This document shows positions 61,701 through 64,000 of a DNA stretch of 64,000 nucleotides, in pieces (positions within the stretch are counted from its first letter, which is position 1; each line of letters starts with the position of its first letter). The position numbers were made by a program, and so were the translations under genes. Origin of the DNA: Acanthopleura granulata (lineage: Eukaryota > Mollusca > Polyplacophora > Chitonida > Chitonidae); assembly GCA_016165875.1 (NCBI GenBank), contig JABBOT010000080.1, forward strand, positions 13,436,337 through 13,500,336, written 5' to 3'. Under the pieces are notes generated by a model. The model was not told where the DNA came from. It was given only the letters and a program-made list of their open reading frames with translations, and did no database searches.

Positions 61701-63955
61701 AGGCCCCCGTGAAAAGAAGAAGAAAAGGGTAAAACATATGCCAAACCAGTAAATAAATAAGAAAAACTGTCCATAATGTCGTCTATGAAAACATTGTTAC
61801 AGTAGAAAATTGTTACTGTGCTTACAACTATATCTGTGCTTCAGCCAGTAAACCTGTTGATGATGTGGACTGGGTGGCAGATGTGTTGGGGGTGTCAGCC
61901 ATCATAGTGCAGGGCCTGAGAGAGAAGAGACAAAAGAGCTACACCTTCAGCTGGGATAAGGTACTAAACTTCAAATCTGACTCTGGAGTCTTCCTGCAGT
62001 ATTCCCACGCCAGGCTGTCCAGGTGAGATCACGATGGAGTTTTGATTGATTGCTTTCTGTCCATCCATCCATCCATCCATCCATCTCCCCATTTATTTGT
62101 ACTGTTCCTTTTAAATGATTGTAGCTGGTTTAACTATTCTTTCATAACATATACATGTTGTCATTTTGAAGAAGCCTATTCATTTGCTTTGACCTTTGAA
62201 TTTTCAAGGTAACAAGGTTTCATATGAGTTTTATTTTGTGACAGGTTTAGAAACACGGTATCTCTTGAATTCTTTATGTAATTTTCGTCAACATGTGCTG
62301 CTAGTCATGTAGAAGAAAACTATTGTTTTTCACTGACCTGGACCTATTTTTTCAAGGTCATTTAGCATGTGCTTCTATTATCTTCTTAAAACACTGTCTC
62401 TTACATCTGTACCTGTGGCCAAGGGTTATTAATTTTTTTTAATAAAAATGGTATACAAATTAGGAATAAATATAGCACCTGTGACTTTGGTTTTGCATTT
62501 CCAAGTCGAGACCTTCCTTGATAGGTACATATACCTGCTTTTCATATTTTGCCGCAGCTGATTGGCTCTCACCAAAGGAGTTGCAGGCAAGGATCCAGCT
62601 TTTGGCTGCAGCTCCAAGTCAGAATATTGTCAGTAACCTGGAGTAGGCTGTGACTAATTTTAAGCATTCCAGGTTTCTCTATCCATAGTCATAACATCCA
62701 TTATTCAAATTTTGAGTGGTTTGTTGTCTTTTTTGGTCTATAGCTTGGCAGAGAACTGTGGAATTTCATTGGCTGAGGATTTCAGTCCTGACTGTCTAAT
62801 GGAGGCGGAGGCGCAAAGATTGGTTCTTCATCTGACAGGGTAAGTCATGCGACCTTTGTGTAAGCCTGCTGCCAGAGTGTGGTGACAATGGAGAACTGAA
62901 ATGCTCTGTCTGCAGATGTTGCCCTGGTTATAGCTGGGTTTCCCCCGGGCTCTGCCAATTTTCCTCCCACAATAATGTTGCCCACCATCGTATAAATGAA
63001 ATATTCTTGAGTACGACGTAAAACACCAATCAATTAAAATGGTTATAGCTGAACTGTACAGAGCAGTAAAGTGTATGGAAAATTCTGACCTTATTGACAT
63101 TCTTTTAAGAGTTTTCTTGAGATGGCATGATTTCTTTGTTCAACCAGGAATACATGTCTGAATTAAAGGAGCCATTTAATTGAAGTAATCACAAATCATC
63201 TTTGGAAAGTAACTCACACAACTTTCCCACGTGATCTCAGAATTTTCACATGCAGTGCGACCTTGACCTGAGTTCAAAAGTAGGTCACATTGAACTCATT
63301 GGAACTTCATGCAAGGCAACATGTGCTGTAATTTCAATACCTGTAACTTACCATGTACTTCGGTTTCCTCCACCCATAAAACTGATAGCCGTCCAAAAGT
63401 GAAAGATTCTTGAGGATGGCATCAACAATAACCAAATGAATAGGTATCCATGTATAATTTTCTCTGCAGCTTTGACACAGCTATTCACGAGGCTTTCCAG
63501 GAGCTAGAACCTTGTATTCTTGTCCAGTACCTGTTCAAGTTAGCGTGAGTATTACCTTCACCCTCTTGTCAAATTCTGCTTAAAACAATGTTTTGTACAG
63601 GTCACATGAACTGTGTACAGCTGTGTATCTCTCCTTCCTTTTGCCAATGCTGACCTGTGAACTTTATGAGTATCTGCTGTATTCTTGCACACAGTTAAAT
63701 GGCCTTCTGTAGTAAATCTCCAATCTGCTATATAAGTGGACAGATTTGTATGCAAAAATTTTGGGAGGAGAATGTTTGAAAGGCATATATACATGTATAT
63801 AAATTCACAAAGATTAGGTTCCCAGCTGGAAGTGTTTTATTGTTGCCTGCATATACATTTACAGTGACGAGTTTAAATTACTTATTTGTAGACACCTTAG
63901 CAACGCGGCTTTGACGTGCCTACAGGTAAAGGGTCAGCCAGCCGACCTAGCACAG
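43733..63955 (+). CDS. RARS2: Mitochondrial arginyl-tRNA synthetase, 18 exons (partial, 3' end outside window)
   Basis: Charges mitochondrial tRNA-Arg in the matrix. It is a class Ia synthetase. The start [20 protein letters not shown] is Arg-rich without acids, as expected of a mitochondrial presequence. The catalytic fold shows the HIGH signature as HAGHLRST (exon 6) and a KMSKS-equivalent loop as [11 protein letters not shown] (exon 14); human RARS2 also has a modified loop (GMKTRRG). The Arg-tRNA anticodon-binding helices follow (QYSHARLSR, then LVQYLFKLA and [11 protein letters not shown]). All junctions keep phase except exon 3 to 4, which is unresolved. A ~35-residue segment in exons 4-5 has no human counterpart. 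The last ~30 codons lie beyond the window. Confidence 0.95.
44800..45110 (+). repeat. Dispersed repeat D4, copy 1
   Basis: Lies in RARS2 intron 1 and resembles 54830-55120 in intron 6. Shared landmarks are ggtgaaagataacatggaaa or gtgatagataacgtgggaaa, tttttcat-type runs, and tgtgtgagcaaagtg or tgtgcgagcaatg. Strongly diverged. Confidence 0.5.
45844..45937 (+). repeat. 47-bp tandem duplication of the RARS2 exon 2 acceptor
   Basis: Units 45844-45890 and 45891-45937 are identical (ctttttctgttcaggttttg, then catagcttgggaattgcctc and aacaaga). Both contain a complete polypyrimidine tract and AG. Confidence 0.95.
45905..45987 (+). CDS. RARS2: RARS2 exon 2
   Basis: Encodes [20 protein letters not shown] and LEISKKP. 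The second of two identical acceptors is chosen: the upstream one adds 47 bases and shifts exon 3 into an early stop. Confidence 0.85.
46530..46700 (+). repeat. Dispersed repeat D2, copy 3
   Basis: Contains ggtaaatgatctaaaacta, tcctactggaaaaatgtaat and a tttgtgacatttcgctgc end. See 11925 and 27535. Confidence 0.6.
46777..46976 (+). CDS. RARS2: RARS2 exon 3 (3' end uncertain)
   Basis: Begins [20 protein letters not shown] after a split serine. The donor gtatgt at 46977 gives a full-length N-terminal domain ending IFYCNYR but leaves phase 1, whereas exon 4 needs phase 0. A donor gtaaag at 46886 keeps phase but removes about 30 residues. The longer form is listed on length and on the fit of NYR-ELDAK to the human NRELLTK. 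Confidence 0.6.
47330..47422 (+). CDS. RARS2: RARS2 exon 4
   Basis: Encodes [20 protein letters not shown] and [11 protein letters not shown], 31 codons; only this frame is open. The end holds a CPKC pair absent from human RARS2. Confidence 0.85.
47784..47908 (+). CDS. RARS2: RARS2 exon 5
   Basis: Encodes a lineage-variable stretch ([20 protein letters not shown]) followed by the conserved MKVVFEYS that leads into the HIGH motif. Donor is gtacga. Confidence 0.88.
48932..49123. repeat. Fold-back element: ~65-bp arms
   Basis: The arms 48932-48995 and 49059-49123 share aatcggcattgcggaagtct and ctggttttggatgaga in opposite orientation, separated by 63 bases. A C-run (48881-48889) lies just outside. 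It sits in RARS2 intron 5. Confidence 0.88.
49836..49975 (+). CDS. RARS2: RARS2 exon 6: HIGH motif
   Basis: Encodes [20 protein letters not shown] and [15 protein letters not shown] is the class I HIGH signature that binds ATP. The following intron is 5.2 kb and hosts a transposon relic. Confidence 0.96.
50303..53476 (+). pseudogene. Decayed DDE-type transposase-like gene
   Basis: A series of frames (50303-50656, 50661-51023, 51261-51485, 51463-51720, 52184-52846, 52952-53476) reads as one protein broken by several frameshifts and stops. In the 52184 frame, [10 protein letters not shown], later YTDGGPKHW and then [16 protein letters not shown] could supply the D, D and E of an RNase-H-like catalytic triad. 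The last frame has a CEICNKPF pair, and Cys/His-rich sequence continues to about 53700, suggesting a zinc finger. Polar N-terminal parts are not recognised. I infer a transposon protein of a family I cannot name. It lies inside RARS2 intron 6 on the same strand. Confidence 0.65.
53760..54235 (+). repeat. Diverged ~225-bp direct duplication at the transposon 3' flank
   Basis: Two copies (about 53765-53998 and 54020-54235) share agtctcattattagatgtgg or agtctcgttatctgaagtgg, tgattctgtaattttatttg and aacaaaacaaacatgga. Confidence 0.8.
54830..55120 (+). repeat. Dispersed repeat D4, copy 2
   Basis: Partner of 44800-45110, directly upstream of RARS2 exon 7. Confidence 0.5.
55178..55254 (+). CDS. 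RARS2: RARS2 exon 7
   Basis: Encodes [20 protein letters not shown] and EHLFE. It joins exon 6 to give DWGTQFGLL, the conserved family string. Donor is gtgcgt. Confidence 0.94.
55926..56034 (+). CDS. RARS2: RARS2 exon 8
   Basis: Encodes [20 protein letters not shown] and [10 protein letters not shown]. About eight residues longer than the human equivalent in the polar middle part. Confidence 0.93.
56754..56827 (+). CDS. RARS2: RARS2 exon 9
   Basis: Encodes [20 protein letters not shown] and [12 protein letters not shown] matches the family WQKFRDLS. Confidence 0.94.
57148..57254 (+). CDS. RARS2: RARS2 exon 10
   Basis: Encodes [20 protein letters not shown] and a helix ending TGLLEFE. RLGVxFDEY is a conserved active-site element. 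Confidence 0.95.
57452..57714 (+). mobile_element. Young full-length tRNA-derived SINE
   Basis: It begins ggggcctccgtggctcagtc and ends caatgaaataaagaaataaa plus tail. A 13-bp target duplication tataatgtgtcaa is exact at 57439-57451 and 57715-57727. This is the clearest copy for defining the element. Confidence 0.93.
57797..58020 (-). repeat. tRNA-derived SINE, head partly lost
   Basis: It runs from the reversed tail through cagagcccgggggaaaccca to cattggtgggagggttctgg, where the tRNA-like head stops. Only about 80 bases separate it from the previous copy, in opposite orientation. Confidence 0.85.
58161..58259 (+). CDS. RARS2: RARS2 exon 11
   Basis: Encodes [20 protein letters not shown] and [12 protein letters not shown]. 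The KSDGTSLY string is the conserved ArgRS signature. Confidence 0.95.
58345..58520 (-). repeat. Second-family SINE-like copy
   Basis: It reads tttatttatttgattgttac, catactcaggaactttttca and cagtggcagtcatttttatg; it parallels 43040-43260. Confidence 0.55.
58610..58751 (+). repeat. Decayed tRNA-derived SINE
   Basis: Contains gcaggacagtgactcaggag, cctgccagcaacctgtggat and gtgaaatattccaatgtaaa; internal parts are deleted. Confidence 0.6.
59036..59096 (+). CDS. RARS2: RARS2 exon 12
   Basis: Encodes [20 protein letters not shown], giving TRDIAA across the junction. Phase 0 at the end. Confidence 0.95.
60008..60104 (+). repeat. 5'-truncated tRNA-derived SINE
   Basis: Terminal body only: tctcccacaatgatgctggt, tggagtacggcataaaacac and a tatataaataaat tail. 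Confidence 0.8.
60237..60313 (+). CDS. RARS2: RARS2 exon 13
   Basis: Encodes [20 protein letters not shown] then TPWLE, matching the family's Q-x-x-HF-x-Q region with YFRQ. Confidence 0.93.
60548..60681 (+). CDS. RARS2: RARS2 exon 14: KMSKS-equivalent loop
   Basis: Encodes [36 protein letters not shown] and more. GMSTRRG is the KMSKS-like ATP loop; the first lysine is replaced by glycine, as in human RARS2. Confidence 0.95.
61443..61708 (-). mobile_element. Young full-length tRNA-derived SINE
   Basis: The tail is on the left and the head on the right (gactgagccacggaggcccc). An exact 12-bp target duplication gtgaaaagaaga flanks it at 61431-61442 and 61709-61720. Confidence 0.93.
61845..62022 (+). 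CDS. RARS2: RARS2 exon 15
   Basis: Encodes [33 protein letters not shown] and [11 protein letters not shown], the start of the anticodon-binding domain. Confidence 0.95.
62067..62092 (+). repeat. (ccat)n microsatellite
   Basis: Six consecutive ccat units in RARS2 intron 15. Confidence 0.9.
62744..62839 (+). CDS. RARS2: RARS2 exon 16
   Basis: Encodes [20 protein letters not shown] and [11 protein letters not shown] between split codons. Confidence 0.92.
62937..63040 (+). mobile_element. 5'-truncated tRNA-derived SINE with exact target duplication
   Basis: Only the 3' ~100 bases inserted (ggtttcccccgggctctgcc to accaatcaattaaaat). The 11-bp duplication ggttatagctg at 62926-62936 and 63041-63051 shows a truncated insertion event, not later deletion. 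Confidence 0.9.
63355..63445 (+). repeat. Second-family SINE-like tail
   Basis: Contains tttcctccacccataaaact, gaaagattcttgaggatggc and an ataaccaaatgaatag end. Confidence 0.5.
63470..63544 (+). CDS. RARS2: RARS2 exon 17
   Basis: Encodes [20 protein letters not shown] then LFKL, matching human EPRHIVSYLLTL-like helix. Donor is gtgagt. Confidence 0.94.
63892..63955 (+). CDS. RARS2: RARS2 exon 18 (last one in window)
   Basis: Encodes [20 protein letters not shown] then Q, ending in phase 0 at gtatgt. The remaining C-terminus (helix ending in the family's VLxxGMxLLG) is not in the window. Confidence 0.9.
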
Positions 63956-64000
63956 GTATGTAAGATTAAGGCAGGCAGTCAGTGGTCGTAACAGTGCTCA

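Noticed and set aside
1..64000. A functional cluster or operon formed by POLE, EXOC2 and RARS2
   Set aside because: Different strands, separate spliced genes with unrelated cellular roles; adjacency alone gives no support.

Overview
The window is animal nuclear DNA: AT-rich, with many introns (GT-AG throughout), short tRNA-headed SINEs and minisatellites. There is no bacterial-type gene packing. The dominant SINE (A-box and B-box in its head, a conserved body, an (aaat)n tail) resembles repeats that are common in lophotrochozoans, so a mollusc or brachiopod is the best guess. The species cannot be named from the sequence alone.

Three housekeeping genes account for essentially all convincing coding sequence. 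(1) Positions 436-34737, + strand: the last 34 coding exons of POLE, the catalytic subunit of DNA polymerase epsilon. They run from palm motif C (LDTDGIW) to the stop codon. All 33 junctions keep phase and give about 1,435 residues, matching the C-terminal ~62% of the human protein. The first part of the gene lies upstream of the window. (2) Positions 39350-42220, - strand: EXOC2 (Sec5, an exocyst subunit), 956 residues in one uninterrupted exon, tail-to-tail with POLE. (3) From 43733 to beyond the right edge, + strand: RARS2 (mitochondrial arginyl-tRNA synthetase), 18 exons visible, with the last coding exon(s) missing. EXOC2 and RARS2 are head-to-head, about 1.5 kb between start codons. The three act in different processes (DNA replication, vesicle tethering, mitochondrial translation). 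Nothing suggests a joint pathway; only the EXOC2/RARS2 promoter region could be shared.

The rest is introns and two intergenic stretches (34738-39349 and 42221-43732) filled with repeats: a tRNA-derived SINE family with several copies flanked by target-site duplications, an older second family, three fold-back (long inverted repeat) elements, several low-copy dispersed repeats shared between introns, a 16-copy 49-bp minisatellite, and a decayed DDE-type transposon in RARS2 intron 6.

The most unusual pattern is that tandem duplications repeatedly sit exactly on exon boundaries and copy splice sites. These are an 11-copy 36-bp array over the exon-27 acceptor of POLE, about 8 copies of the exon-20 donor, three 91-bp copies of the exon-16 acceptor, a decayed 141-bp copy of exon 13, a 60-bp array begun in the terminal coding exon, and a 47-bp duplication of the RARS2 exon-2 acceptor. 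Also notable are the intronless EXOC2 between two intron-rich genes and an unresolved reading-phase conflict between RARS2 exons 3 and 4. I found no convincing new gene system.
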